From: an uncultured Bacteroidales bacterium
Lineage (GTDB): Bacteria > Bacteroidota > Bacteroidia > Bacteroidales > Bacteroidaceae
Assembly (NCBI GenBank): GCA_902772585.1
Contig: CACYBB010000006.1
Coordinates: 21,205-85,204, forward strand
Length of the DNA stretch: 64,000 nucleotides
Direction of reading: 5' to 3'
Shown here: positions 1 to 8,185 of the stretch, piece after piece
How the letters are laid out: every line of letters begins with the position of its first letter
Position numbering within the stretch: position 1 is the first letter of the stretch
The notes under the pieces: generated by a model
The model's database searches: none
Seen by the model: only the letters and a program-made list of their open reading frames with translations
Told to the model about the DNA's origin: nothing
Program-made: the position numbers and the translations under genes

Positions 1-1
1 T

Positions 2-613
2 GGTAACGCAACAGTAGCTTCTAACATCCTTATTGCTGATTCACCTGACGAGACGGATGTTGCTAAGTGTATGCCAGTCCAGTTACCTTCTGGAGCTGTT
101 CGCACCGCTGTTAACCTAAAGGATAAGCCTGATAATTATAAGAAAGAAATTCTGCTCAATGGTAACATTGAAAAATATTTCGGTGTTCCTGGTATCAAGA
201 GTACAGGATATGCCAAGATTGGTGATACTGAAGCTGGTACGAAGCCTGGTGGTAGTGAAGGCGGCGAACAAGGTGGCGGTGGTGACACCCCCCCGAGTGG
301 TGATGCTCAGGCTGTAACAATTGCCCAGTTTAACGCTGCTGCAGTAAGCAATGACGTATGGTATCAGCTGACTGGCACTATCAGCAACCTAAAAGACGGT
401 GACAAGTACGGAAATTTCGATCTTACTGACGAGACGGGTTCAGTATATGTCTATGGTCTGCTCTCTGAAAAGGGAGGAGCCAAGCAAAAGTTCCAGGATC
501 TTGTTACTGCGAAGGGGGTTGCTAACGGCAAGAAGATTACTATTATTGGTAACCGTGGTGAATACCAGAACAAGATTGAGGTTGTGAACGCATACTTCGT
601 AAGTATCGAGTAA
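2..613 (+). CDS. C-terminal part of a DUF6359/OB-fold surface protein (5' truncated)
   Basis: The reading frame is open from base 2 and enters from outside the window, so the true start is missing; the ATG at 71 is internal. The first ~75 residues carry the pattern ending EKYFGVPGIKST that I associate with DUF6359 of Bacteroidota lipoproteins. A Gly/Glu-rich linker follows at about 240-300. The last ~100 residues look like an OB-fold domain (a strand pattern with FDLTDETGSVYVYG and KITIIGNRGEY). Such domains are common in secreted Bacteroidota proteins of unknown role, often with nucleases or carbohydrate-binding parts upstream. The family call is moderately sure; no function can be given. 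Confidence 0.7.
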   Translation, partial: GNATVASNILIADSPDETDVAKCMPVQLPSGAVRTAVNLKDKPDNYKKEILLNGNIEKYFGVPGIKSTGYAKIGDTEAGTKPGGSEGGEQGGGGDTPPSGDAQAVTIAQFNAAAVSNDVWYQLTGTISNLKDGDKYGNFDLTDETGSVYVYGLLSEKGGAKQKFQDLVTAKGVANGKKITIIGNRGEYQNKIEVVNAYFVSIE

Positions 614-636
614 TCCCTACCTTATTCTATTATATA

Positions 637-670
637 CGGCTGCACCCCACCCTGGCGTGCAGCTGTTTTG
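637..670 (+). terminator. Intrinsic terminator after the OB-fold gene
   Basis: An 8-bp stem (637-644 with 658-665, one G-U pair) is followed by a short T-rich run, 24 bases after the stop codon. Confidence 0.6.
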
Positions 671-805
671 TAAGAAATGGGAATACCACATGCAACGACG
701 AACAATCTCGCGTGAGCAATGCCTAATACTTAACAGATTGGTAGAGGCTATCGCGCTTCCATAGGCATATTAACTCATGCCATAAGATAAATTATTCGCA
801 AAATA

Positions 806-837
806 TTTGCGTAGTCCAAAAAAAGTTCGTACCTTTG
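806..837 (+). promoter_or_regulatory. Bacteroidota promoter for L31
   Basis: TTTG at 806-809 and TACCTTTG at 830-837 are separated by 20 bases, a textbook match to the Bacteroidota -33/-7 consensus. It lies 51 bases before the L31 start. Nothing else was seen in the 613-889 gap apart from the terminator at its left end. Confidence 0.85.
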
Positions 838-888
838 CAGCCTGATTGTGAACATATATCAATTAACAAGTAATAATTAACAAGTAAA

Positions 889-1092
889 ATGAAAAAAGGT
901 ATTCATCCAGAAAACTATCGCCCCGTCGTGTTTAAGGACATGTCCAACGGCGATATGTTCCTTTACCCCGTGGTAAAGATTGAAATTTCGAGCACTTCTC
1001 ACCCCTTCTACACTGGTAAGAGCAAGCTCGTCGACACCGCTGGTCGTGTTGATAAGTTCATGAGCCGCTACGGTAAGGCTGCGAAGAAATAA
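889..1092 (+). CDS. rpmE2: 50S ribosomal protein L31 type B, with an internal deletion
   Basis: The protein begins [20 protein letters not shown] and ends in the conserved SHPFYTGKS...[15 protein letters not shown] block, typical of type B L31 (zinc-independent, without the CxxC pair of type A). It has 67 residues. Type B proteins of Bacteroides and Prevotella, as I recall them, have about 82-84 residues, with a segment of about 17 residues between GDMFL and YPVVKIEIS. That segment is absent here and both flanks remain in frame. It may be a genuine variant, a recent deletion, or an assembly artefact. A strong promoter lies upstream, and a long hairpin (1118-1163) follows the stop. Confidence 0.92.
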   Translation: MKKGIHPENYRPVVFKDMSNGDMFLYPVVKIEISSTSHPFYTGKSKLVDTAGRVDKFMSRYGKAAKK

Positions 1093-1117
1093 GATACTAT
1101 ATTTCAAGCAAGACTTA

Positions 1118-1163
1118 TAAAGGTGCGTACAGGGTAGTTGCATATGCCTTGTAGGCACCTTTA
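1118..1163 (+). terminator. Long hairpin between L31 and the nuclease
   Basis: A 9-bp outer stem (1118-1126 with 1155-1163) encloses a second stem (TACAGGG with CCTTGTA, one G-U pair). The 3' arm ends in CTTTACCTTT rather than a pure T-run. It is probably the L31 terminator; it could also act as an attenuator in the leader of the nuclease gene. Confidence 0.5.
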
Positions 1164-1221
1164 CCTTTCAAAAGAACAATTACTACAACAACAGACAAAA
1201 ACAACTAAAAAATCCGAAACT

Positions 1222-2211
1222 ATGAAACAACTCAATTTATTTTTATCAGCACTGATGTTCATCGCTTTCGTAAGTTGCGAAGCCGATGACGACGACAAGT
1301 TGCCGAAAGGCTCTGGTGGCGACGGAGGTGGCGGGAAAGCCGGCTCTGCAGCATTGGTCGTGACAAACGGCACATCTGGAGACTCGAAGAACACAAACAA
1401 GAACGCTACAGGCAACGACAATCTGGACTCACGCTATGAGATTCCGCACATCATTGGTGGTAACGACAACTACATTCTGATTCGTAGTACCGATGCCTAC
1501 GGCATCAACTACATCATAGAGTGGAACAACAGCAAAAAAGCCCAGCGCTGGACAGCCTTCCAGATGTATAACGGCAATAGCGGTACCAGCTGGAACCGTA
1601 ATTACTGGCAGAACCAGACAGACAACGAATGGGCGATGAAGAACCTGCAGGACTATGGCTATGCCGATCCGTTCCAGCCAGACCCAGACCTGCCCAAAGA
1701 AGTACGTACAGAGTTGAGCGACTATAAGGGCTCGGGCTACTCTCGTGGACACATCTGTGCCTCTGCCGACCGTCTGAACTCCATGCAAGCCAATGAGCAG
1801 ACATTCTATCTGTCGAATATGATGCCCCAAACCAGCAAACTGAACGAAGGGACATGGGCCAATATGGAGAATCAGGTTCGCAAATGGAATGACAACAAAT
1901 ACCGCGAGACCTTGTATGTTGTCAAGGGTGGTACCATAGACGACCAGCACCTCCTTTCACCTGCTAAAACAGGACTGGTAGTACCTGAATATTTCTTCAT
2001 GGGTATCGTCAGCAAGTTAAGCAACAAGTATCGTGGCATCGCCTTTATCCTGGAGCATGCTAACCCTGGAAACAAGGCTGCTCCCAAAAACTATGTATTC
2101 ACCATCGACCAGTTGGAACAGATGACAGGCATCGATTTCTTCTGCAATCTGCCCGACGACATTGAAAAAGAAGTAGAGGCTAACGTAGACCGTAGCTTCT
2201 GGGGTATGTAA
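1222..2211 (+). CDS. Secreted DNA/RNA non-specific endonuclease (NUC family), lipoprotein
   Basis: It is predicted to cleave DNA and RNA without sequence preference. The frame is open from 1138, but the ATG at 1222 gives a proper lipoprotein signal (MKQLNLFLSALMFIAFVSC, Cys at residue 19) followed by an acidic stretch (EADDDD) typical of surface-exported Bacteroidota lipoproteins. A Gly/Ser/Asn-rich spacer leads to the nuclease domain from about residue 75. The catalytic motif reads SRGHICASADR, with His at residue 177; the downstream NMMPQ and W..ME..V residues fit the metal-binding helix. Length is 329 residues. Likely roles are nucleic-acid scavenging or degradation of extracellular DNA. 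No partner gene lies in the same operon. Confidence 0.9.
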   Translation: MKQLNLFLSALMFIAFVSCEADDDDKLPKGSGGDGGGGKAGSAALVVTNGTSGDSKNTNKNATGNDNLDSRYEIPHIIGGNDNYILIRSTDAYGINYIIEWNNSKKAQRWTAFQMYNGNSGTSWNRNYWQNQTDNEWAMKNLQDYGYADPFQPDPDLPKEVRTELSDYKGSGYSRGHICASADRLNSMQANEQTFYLSNMMPQTSKLNEGTWANMENQVRKWNDNKYRETLYVVKGGTIDDQHLLSPAKTGLVVPEYFFMGIVSKLSNKYRGIAFILEHANPGNKAAPKNYVFTIDQLEQMTGIDFFCNLPDDIEKEVEANVDRSFWGM

Positions 2212-2237
2212 AATATATCGCAAAAAAATGTAAAACC

Positions 2238-2269
2238 TTTGGTTATCCCACAGAAAAGTCGTATCTTTG
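2238..2269 (+). promoter_or_regulatory. Promoter for gpx-trxB
   Basis: TTTG (2238-2241) and TATCTTTG (2262-2269) with a 20-base spacer give a full consensus. The -7 box lies partly inside the left arm of a large inverted repeat. Confidence 0.8.
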
Positions 2270-2292
2270 CTGCAAGCAATGATACGACTTTT
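2254..2292. repeat. Near-perfect 39-bp inverted repeat over the gpx promoter
   Basis: Arms 2254-2265 and 2281-2292 are perfect 12-bp complements (AAAAGTCGTATC / GATACGACTTTT). Inside, TTGCT and AGCAA pair again around GCA. The left arm covers part of the -7 box and the right arm lies just past the expected start of transcription. It could be an operator for a redox regulator or a bidirectional terminator for the nuclease gene. Confidence 0.75.
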
Positions 2293-2326
2293 ATAATGCA
2301 ATAAAATATACAACAAAAACAACACA

Positions 2327-2878
2327 ATGAAAACCGTTTACGACTACACTGTCAAAGACAGAAAAGGAAAAGATGTTTCACTGAAAGAGTATGCCAACGA
2401 AGTACTGTTGATTGTCAACACCGCCACGAAGTGCGGCTTCACCCCCCAGTACGATGAACTGGAAGCCCTGTACAAGAAGTACCACGCCGAGGGTTTCGAG
2501 ATTCTCGACTTCCCCTGCAACCAGTTTGGACAGCAGGCTCCTGGTACTGACGAGAGTATCCATGAGTTCTGTAAACTGAACTTCGGCACCGAATTCCCCC
2601 GTTTCAAGAAGGTTAAGGTCAATGGCGACGATGCTGAGCCCCTCTTCCAGTTCCTCAAAGAACAGAAAGGTTTTGCTGGTTGGGATATGGAACACCCCAT
2701 CGCCCACATCCTCGACGACATGCTGACCAAGGCTGATCCTGACTACAAGCAGAAAGCAGACATCAAGTGGAACTTCACCAAATTCTTGATTAACAAGAAG
2801 GGACAAGTCATCGCCCGTTTCGAGCCTACTGAGAAAATCGAGAATATCGCCAAGCAAATCGAAGAATTGCTGAAATAA
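2327..2878 (+). CDS. Glutathione peroxidase family protein (thioredoxin-type peroxidase)
   Basis: It reduces hydrogen peroxide or organic peroxides; bacterial members generally use thioredoxin rather than glutathione. The peroxidatic Cys is residue 36 in NTATKCGFTPQY. The catalytic partners are in FPCNQFGQQ (Gln) and KWNFTKFLI (Trp-Asn), so the Cys/Gln/Trp/Asn site is complete. Length is 183 residues, normal for the family. No signal peptide, so it is cytoplasmic. It lies 31 bases before thioredoxin reductase, a sensible electron-donor pairing, and both are probably read from the promoter at 2238-2269. Confidence 0.93.
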   Translation: MKTVYDYTVKDRKGKDVSLKEYANEVLLIVNTATKCGFTPQYDELEALYKKYHAEGFEILDFPCNQFGQQAPGTDESIHEFCKLNFGTEFPRFKKVKVNGDDAEPLFQFLKEQKGFAGWDMEHPIAHILDDMLTKADPDYKQKADIKWNFTKFLINKKGQVIARFEPTEKIENIAKQIEELLK

Positions 2879-2909
2879 GTTCCCCATTCATAATTCATCG
2901 TTCATAATT

Positions 2910-3842
2910 ATGAAGACGAAATGTTTGATTATAGGCAGCGGGCCCGCAGGGTATACCGCTGCTATTTATGCCAGCCGTGCTAACCTACACCCCGTAGAGT
3001 ATAGCGGCATGCAGCCTGGAGGCCAACTGACTCAGACCACTGAAGTAGAAAACTTCCCCGGTTACCCACAGGGTGTCGATGGCAATCAGATGATGATGGA
3101 CCTCCGCGAACAAGCCGAGCGCTTCGGTACTGACATCCGCGACGGCAGCATCGTACGCGTCGATTTCTCCAGTCGCCCATACAAAGCATGGGATGAGGAG
3201 AACAACGAGATAGAAGCAGACACCGTCATTATCGCTACAGGTGCATCAGCCAAATACTTGGGACTCGATGACGAGCGCAAATACAACGGACAGGGCGTTT
3301 CTGCTTGTGCTACCTGCGACGGTTTCTTCTATCGCAAGAAAACCGTAGCCGTCGTTGGTGGTGGCGATACCGCCTGCGAGGATGCTCTCTACCTCAGCGG
3401 ACTGGCAAAGAAAGTGTACCTTATTGTACGCAAGCCCTTTCTGCGTGCCTCAAAAGTGATGCAGGACCGTGTGATGGCTACTGAGAACATCGAGATACTC
3501 TTTGAACACAATACCCTAGGCCTCTTTGGCGAGAATGGTGTAGAAGGTGCCCATCTGGTCAAGCGCAAGGGCGAGGCCGACGAACAGCTGGTAGACATCC
3601 AGATTGACGGATTCTTCCTGGCAATCGGTCACAAGCCCAATACGGACATCTTCAAGGAGTGGTTGGATACCGACGAAGTAGGCTATCTGAAGAAGATAGA
3701 CGGTACACCACGCACCAAGCTCCCTGGCATCTTCGTAGCCGGCGACTGTGCCGACCCCGTCTATCGCCAGGCTATCAGTGCAGCCGGTACCGGCTGCCAG
3801 GCTGCCATTGAAGCAGAACGCTTCCTACTGGAACACTCATAA
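2910..3842 (+). CDS. trxB: Thioredoxin-disulfide reductase
   Basis: This FAD/NADPH flavoenzyme regenerates reduced thioredoxin. The N-terminal FAD-binding motif is GSGPAGYTAAIYAS (from residue 9). The redox pair is Cys133 and Cys136 in CATCDGFFY. The NADPH motif VVGGGDTACEDALYLS follows, and the C-terminal FAD signature is IFVAGDCADPVYRQAISAAG. Length is 310 residues, as expected. It follows the peroxidase closely and probably supplies it through thioredoxin. A strong bidirectional terminator follows at 3936-3963. Confidence 0.96.
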   Translation: MKTKCLIIGSGPAGYTAAIYASRANLHPVEYSGMQPGGQLTQTTEVENFPGYPQGVDGNQMMMDLREQAERFGTDIRDGSIVRVDFSSRPYKAWDEENNEIEADTVIIATGASAKYLGLDDERKYNGQGVSACATCDGFFYRKKTVAVVGGGDTACEDALYLSGLAKKVYLIVRKPFLRASKVMQDRVMATENIEILFEHNTLGLFGENGVEGAHLVKRKGEADEQLVDIQIDGFFLAIGHKPNTDIFKEWLDTDEVGYLKKIDGTPRTKLPGIFVAGDCADPVYRQAISAAGTGCQAAIEAERFLLEHS

Positions 3843-3843
3843 T

Positions 3844-3923
3844 CCCCCTAAGTTAGGGGGACATAGGGGGTTTGAACAAACGCTCCTTCAGACCCCACCT
3901 AACCTCCCTTAACTTAAGGGAGG
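3844..3923. repeat. Twin-palindrome intergenic repeat
   Basis: CCCCCTAAGTTAGGGGG (3844-3860) and CCTCCCTTAACTTAAGGGAGG (3903-3923) are two palindromes about 42 bases apart. The sequences between them (GGGGGACATAGGGGGTTTG and AGACCCCACCTAACCTCCC) are themselves roughly inverted, so the whole unit is a fold-back element. The architecture resembles the 115-bp repeats found elsewhere in this window, but the sequence differs. Confidence 0.6.
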
Positions 3924-3935
3924 AATAAAAATCAG

Positions 3936-3963
3936 AAAAGCCTCGCTTCACAGCGAGGCTTTT
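3936..3963. terminator. Strong bidirectional terminator after trxB
   Basis: A perfect 12-bp stem AAAAGCCTCGCT / AGCGAGGCTTTT with a 4-base loop, flanked by A and T runs. Confidence 0.9.
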
Positions 3964-4278
3964 CCTTGTAAAAACTAAATTAATCAACCATAAACCTTAA
4001 CCATTAAAAATCTCTTGTTATGACTTTAGAGTATGAAACACTCTATCGGCGATAAAAAAATTCGCTAATCTCTTATCGACATTGCAAAGATAATACATTT
4101 ATATTATTTACAGGTTTAGATAACATTAAATATAGTTTAATTATCGTTATTTATACGAATTTTCAACTTCAAATAACGTTTTTCAAACTAAAATCAAGGC
4201 ATTTAACATCTTTTTAACGACGAAAGGGCTGTTTTTTTAAACAAAAAAATTATTTTTGCAACGATTAAACAATCGCCT
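3964..4278. other. AT-rich intergenic region with promoter elements on both strands
   Basis: There is no ORF here. TATTTTTG (4251-4258) fits a -7 box for the regulator at 4279, without a clear -33 box. On the minus strand TATCTTTG (4092-4085) could start a transcript running left to the terminator at 3936-3963. A small hairpin TAGAGT..ACTCTA lies near 4030-4045. Confidence 0.45.
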
Positions 4279-5286
4279 ATGAGCATCATCAACGTCATTT
4301 TTATCTGTATTATCATCATTTTGGCGCTCCTAAACATCCGTATGAAGCTTCGCCAACCATCAGACAAGCATCAATTTATGTTGCCTGAGCGACTTGGCTT
4401 GCATGTTAGCAACAATGACATCATGCAATTCATAAAAGGAAGCGGTGATGAAATCAAATCATTCATGGAGCACAGGGGGATAGACTTCAAAATGAAGTAT
4501 GAACCGGAGAGTATGATGGGATGGCTTGACACAGAACTGTTGGACAGAATACTTATCCTGTTATTATCTGATATGGCCAAACGTCTGGAACGCGGCGGAA
4601 AGATTACGATTGCAGCCTATACCAACCAACGATACGACAGCATCAACCTGCGCATCAGTGATAACGGAAGCAAGATTAGCGACAACAGCCTGCTCATCAT
4701 CCAATATATGGTTGCCTTCCATCGTGGTACCCTGAGAAACGAATATTTTGACCGACAGGGCAACACGCTTTTTATTGAGATACCTATCAAGAAAGATGCC
4801 TATGAGACTGAGCAACTGGAAAGTAGCACCCTATCGGCTTTCCACATTCCCAGCAATATCGAGTTGCGCGTACCTACTATAGAGCTTCCTTCTGGTTACG
4901 AGGAGGGGAACACCAGTTTGCGAGAAATCATGCAAGCCCCCCACTCTGCCGATCAGGAATTCCTGCGACGTGCCATCCAGTGTATCAACGACCATATCAG
5001 CGACACCGATTATGATCGACAGACTTTTGCCTCCGATATGGGTAGCAGTGTCAGCACCCTCTATAACAAGATTCGTGCACTGACAGGAAAAAACATTTCC
5101 AACTTCACTCGCGACATCCGTATCAAGGCTGCATGCAAGTTAGCCAAAGAGCATCCAGACCTGCGCGTCAGCGACATCGCTTATCAGGTAGGTTTTCGTG
5201 ACCCCAAATATTTTGCTACCTCCTTCAAGCGCGTTACAGGCGAACAACCCAAAGAGTATTTTGCAAAACTCCGAGGCGAAGGTTAA
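4279..5286 (+). CDS. Membrane-anchored regulator: degenerate HATPase-like domain plus AraC HTH
   Basis: A single N-terminal membrane helix (about residues 3-19, IINVIFICIIIILALLNI) is followed by a basic turn. Residues ~90-175 resemble the ATP-binding fold of histidine kinases: a helix ending LLSDMAKRLERGGKITI, then ISDNGSKIS like a G1 box and GNTLFIEIP like a terminal strand. No phospho-acceptor His (H-box) or N-box is obvious. The last ~110 residues are an AraC/XylS DNA-binding domain (FASDMGSSVSTLYNKIRALTGK and VSDIAYQVGFRDPKYFATSFKR). Compared with the hybrid two-component proteins of Bacteroidota, it lacks the sensor, DHp and receiver parts. It may be a remnant or a ligand-responsive regulator. 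The 3' end overlaps the convergent symporter by 4 bases. Confidence 0.75.
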   Translation: MSIINVIFICIIIILALLNIRMKLRQPSDKHQFMLPERLGLHVSNNDIMQFIKGSGDEIKSFMEHRGIDFKMKYEPESMMGWLDTELLDRILILLLSDMAKRLERGGKITIAAYTNQRYDSINLRISDNGSKISDNSLLIIQYMVAFHRGTLRNEYFDRQGNTLFIEIPIKKDAYETEQLESSTLSAFHIPSNIELRVPTIELPSGYEEGNTSLREIMQAPHSADQEFLRRAIQCINDHISDTDYDRQTFASDMGSSVSTLYNKIRALTGKNISNFTRDIRIKAACKLAKEHPDLRVSDIAYQVGFRDPKYFATSFKRVTGEQPKEYFAKLRGEG

Positions 5287-6692
5287 CGTTTGAATAGCCA
5301 GAGGCCAGAGAATGTCAGGAGGCCATTAAGCATCAGCAATTCATAGCCGAAGCGGTAGCCTGTGAGTTGTCCCACCACCATATCCAACAAATAACAGACG
5401 ATTGGCGATGCCACACAGATATAAGGCACCAGGCGATCGTTGGTCTGCTTTTTTGTCAACAGTCCAAAGGCAAACAGTCCCAACAACGGACCATAAGTAT
5501 AAGAACAGAGGATATAGATGGCATCGATAACGCTCGTAGAGTTCAGTACCTTGAATAACAAGATAAAAAAGACAAAGACCATAGCCATTCCGATATGTAC
5601 ACGACGACGCAATCGCTCGTCATCAGCACGCCCACAGATATCCACACAATAGCTAGTGGTAAGTGCCGTCAGTGCAGAGTCGGCACTGGAGAATGCCGCA
5701 GCTACCATACCCAACATGAAGATGTATGATGTAAGAGGGATGATGGAAGATGTCTGCTGAATGAATACGGGTAGCAACTCGTCACCTTTAGCAGGCAAAG
5801 CTATTCCCTGTTGCTGATACCAGAATGTCAGCAACACACCCAGCGACAGGAACAGCAGGTTGGCAGGTACGAAGGCGACACCATAGGTGCACATATCCTT
5901 CTGTGCATCGCGTAGCGAGCGACACGTCAGGTTCTTCTGCATCATATCCTGATCCAGTCCCGTCATGACAATGGCGATAAACGCACCACTCAGGAACTGT
6001 TTCCAGAAATACTGCTTCGAGAACCAGTCGTCCATGATGAAGACACGCGACAGTTCACTATTACTGATAGCCGTCACCGCATCGTTCAGCGTCATACCCA
6101 ATTCCCCCATTACCTTATATATAATAAGGAGTAAGGCACCAAACAAGCACGCTGTCTGCAAGGCATCCGTCCAAACAATAGTCTTGATACCGCCTTGTCG
6201 GGTGTAGAGCCAGATGAGCGCCGTCATTGCTATCACAACAAGGAAGAAATTGATTTTCAGACCACTGCACTCCATCAGTATCCAACACACCACATAGAAG
6301 CGCACAGCAGCCCCCGTCATCTTCGACAACAGGAAAAACGAGGCGCCAGCCTTATATGCCTTCGGCCCAATGCGCTGTCCCAAATAACTGTAGATGGTTG
6401 TCAGGTTCAGTCGGTAGTAGAGTGGCAACAGCACAAAGGCTATCACTGCATAGCCCACAATAAAGCCTAGACACGTCTGCAAATACGTCATACCAATACT
6501 GTTCACCATGCCTGGCACCGACACGAAGGTAATGCCTGATATGGAAGCGCCAACCATGCCAAACGCTACCATATACCATGGCGACTGTCGGTTGGCACGA
6601 TAGAACGTCTCGTTGGTTGCCCGTCGTCCTGTCCACCGACTGATGGCATACAACAGGGAAAAATATGCTAAAACGACTATTATCATTGTCAT
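5283..6692 (-). CDS. Sodium:solute symporter (SSS family)
   Basis: A polytopic membrane protein with about 13 hydrophobic segments, of the SSSF family that couples Na+ entry to solute uptake. The sequence shows the family patterns GASISGITFVSVPGM near the N-terminus and FSSADSALTALTTSYCVDI in the second half. The frame can be extended to a TTG at 6731, but a -7 promoter box lies at 6708-6701, so the ATG at 6692 (469 residues) is preferred; the mRNA would then have almost no leader. The substrate cannot be read from the sequence; sugars, sialic acid or other carboxylates are all possible. It is divergent from trpB and convergent with the AraC-type regulator. Confidence 0.88.
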   Translation of the reverse strand: MTMIIVVLAYFSLLYAISRWTGRRATNETFYRANRQSPWYMVAFGMVGASISGITFVSVPGMVNSIGMTYLQTCLGFIVGYAVIAFVLLPLYYRLNLTTIYSYLGQRIGPKAYKAGASFFLLSKMTGAAVRFYVVCWILMECSGLKINFFLVVIAMTALIWLYTRQGGIKTIVWTDALQTACLFGALLLIIYKVMGELGMTLNDAVTAISNSELSRVFIMDDWFSKQYFWKQFLSGAFIAIVMTGLDQDMMQKNLTCRSLRDAQKDMCTYGVAFVPANLLFLSLGVLLTFWYQQQGIALPAKGDELLPVFIQQTSSIIPLTSYIFMLGMVAAAFSSADSALTALTTSYCVDICGRADDERLRRRVHIGMAMVFVFFILLFKVLNSTSVIDAIYILCSYTYGPLLGLFAFGLLTKKQTNDRLVPYICVASPIVCYLLDMVVGQLTGYRFGYELLMLNGLLTFSGLWLFKR

Positions 6693-6700
6693 AATGGCTG

Positions 6701-6708
6701 CAAAATTA
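6701..6708 (-). promoter_or_regulatory. -7 box for the symporter
   Basis: TAATTTTG reads on the minus strand from 6708 to 6701, only 8 bases before the ATG at 6692. The -33 region (TATTG about 20 bases upstream) is a partial match. Confidence 0.6.
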
Positions 6709-6772
6709 CAAAAAATAACGCAATTTGGCAATAAATTGTAATCTGTAAATCGTAAAATTGTAAATTTATGAT

Positions 6773-6780
6773 TACCTTTG
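6773..6780 (+). promoter_or_regulatory. -7 box for trpB
   Basis: TACCTTTG at 6773-6780, 34 bases before the trpB start; no good -33 box at the usual distance. Confidence 0.65.
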
Positions 6781-6814
6781 CAGGCGGTAATTTATTCACC
6801 AACACCTAAAAGCA

Positions 6815-8176
6815 ATGACAAAACAGAAAAAATTCCTCCTTCAGGAGAGTGAGATTCCTACACAGTGGTACAACATTCAGGCCGACATGCCCAACAAACC
6901 CATGCCGCCCATCCATCCGGCTACGAAGCAGCCTCTGGGAGTAGATGACCTTGCACACATCTTCCCACGTGAATGCTGTGTACAGGAGCTGGATACGGAG
7001 CACCGTTGGATAGACATCCCTGAGGACGTGCTCGAGAAGTACAAGTACTATCGTTCCACTCCGCTGGTACGTGCATACGCACTGGAAGAGGCACTGGGTA
7101 CTCCTGCCCACATCTATTTCAAGAACGAGTCAACCAATCCCCTAGGTTCACACAAAATCAACTCTGCCCTGCCACAGTGCTATTATGCCAAGCAGGAAGG
7201 CACGACGAACGTCACCACTGAGACCGGTGCCGGTCAGTGGGGTGCCGCCCTTTCGTATGCTGCCAAGATCTACGGACTGGACTGCGCCGTCTATCAGGTG
7301 AAGATTACCATGCAGCAGAAGCCTTATCGTTCTTCGATTATGCGCACCTTCGGTGCCGTCGTCACCGGTTCTCCCTCGATGTCTACCCGTGCCGGTAAGG
7401 ACATCCTGACCAAGGATCCGACGCACAGTGGTTCGCTGGGTACCGCTATCTCTGAGGCAGTTGAGTTGGCAACGACCACTCCCAATTGTAAATATACGCT
7501 TGGTTCCGTACTGAACCACGTTGGTTTGCATCAGACCATCATCGGTCTGGAGGCAGAGAAGCAGATGGCAATGGCTGGCGAGTATCCTGATATCGTGATT
7601 GGCTGCTTCGGTGGCGGTTCCAACTTCGGTGGTATCTCGTTCCCATTCATGCGTCACAACCTGAGTGGCGAGCGCCATACCGAGTTTATTGCTGCTGAGC
7701 CCGACAGCTGTCCGAAATTGACCCGTGGCCAGTTCCGCTACGACTTTGGTGACGAAGCTGGTTACACACCTCTGCTGCCCATGTACACGCTGGGCCACAA
7801 CTTCAAGCCCTCCAACATCCATGCTGGTGGTCTGCGCTATCATGGTGCAGGTATGATTATCAGCCAGTTGATTAAGGACGGTCTGATGCACGGTGTCGAT
7901 ATTCCTCAGCTCGAGACCTTCGAGGCTGGTATGCTCTTCGCCCGCACGGAGGGTATCATCCCCGCTCCTGAGAGCACTCACGCTATCGCTGCTACTATCC
8001 GCGAAGCCAAGAAGTGCAAGGAAACGGGCGAGGCAAAAGTTATTCTCTTCAACCTCTCTGGTCACGGACTCATCGACATGCCATCGTACGAGGCCTTCAT
8101 CAAGGGTGACCTGCAGAACTACACGGTTACTGACGAGATGATTGCCGAGAACCTTGCAGAATTGGACAAACAATAA
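6815..8176 (+). CDS. trpB: Tryptophan synthase beta chain, TrpB2 type
   Basis: A PLP enzyme that makes tryptophan from indole and serine. The PLP lysine is Lys114 in NPLGSHKINSA; the Ser-binding loop TETGAGQWG and the phosphate-binding CFGGGSNFGG are intact. At 453 residues, with an N-terminal extension (QWYNIQADMPNKPMPP), it belongs to the longer TrpB2 branch rather than the ~400-residue TrpB1 that pairs with TrpA. No trpA or other trp gene is adjacent, consistent with a stand-alone TrpB2 that may salvage indole. A fold-back repeat and a terminator follow the gene. Confidence 0.93.
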   Translation: MTKQKKFLLQESEIPTQWYNIQADMPNKPMPPIHPATKQPLGVDDLAHIFPRECCVQELDTEHRWIDIPEDVLEKYKYYRSTPLVRAYALEEALGTPAHIYFKNESTNPLGSHKINSALPQCYYAKQEGTTNVTTETGAGQWGAALSYAAKIYGLDCAVYQVKITMQQKPYRSSIMRTFGAVVTGSPSMSTRAGKDILTKDPTHSGSLGTAISEAVELATTTPNCKYTLGSVLNHVGLHQTIIGLEAEKQMAMAGEYPDIVIGCFGGGSNFGGISFPFMRHNLSGERHTEFIAAEPDSCPKLTRGQFRYDFGDEAGYTPLLPMYTLGHNFKPSNIHAGGLRYHGAGMIISQLIKDGLMHGVDIPQLETFEAGMLFARTEGIIPAPESTHAIAATIREAKKCKETGEAKVILFNLSGHGLIDMPSYEAFIKGDLQNYTVTDEMIAENLAELDKQ

Positions 8177-8185
8177 CATTTTTTA

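Noticed and set aside
683-770. A 24-codon ORF before L31
   Set aside because: No promoter, no recognisable sequence and no conservation argument; it is likely chance.
7148-8179. A 343-codon open frame opposite trpB
   Set aside because: It is a shadow of the trpB reading frame, with no promoter or recognisable domain.
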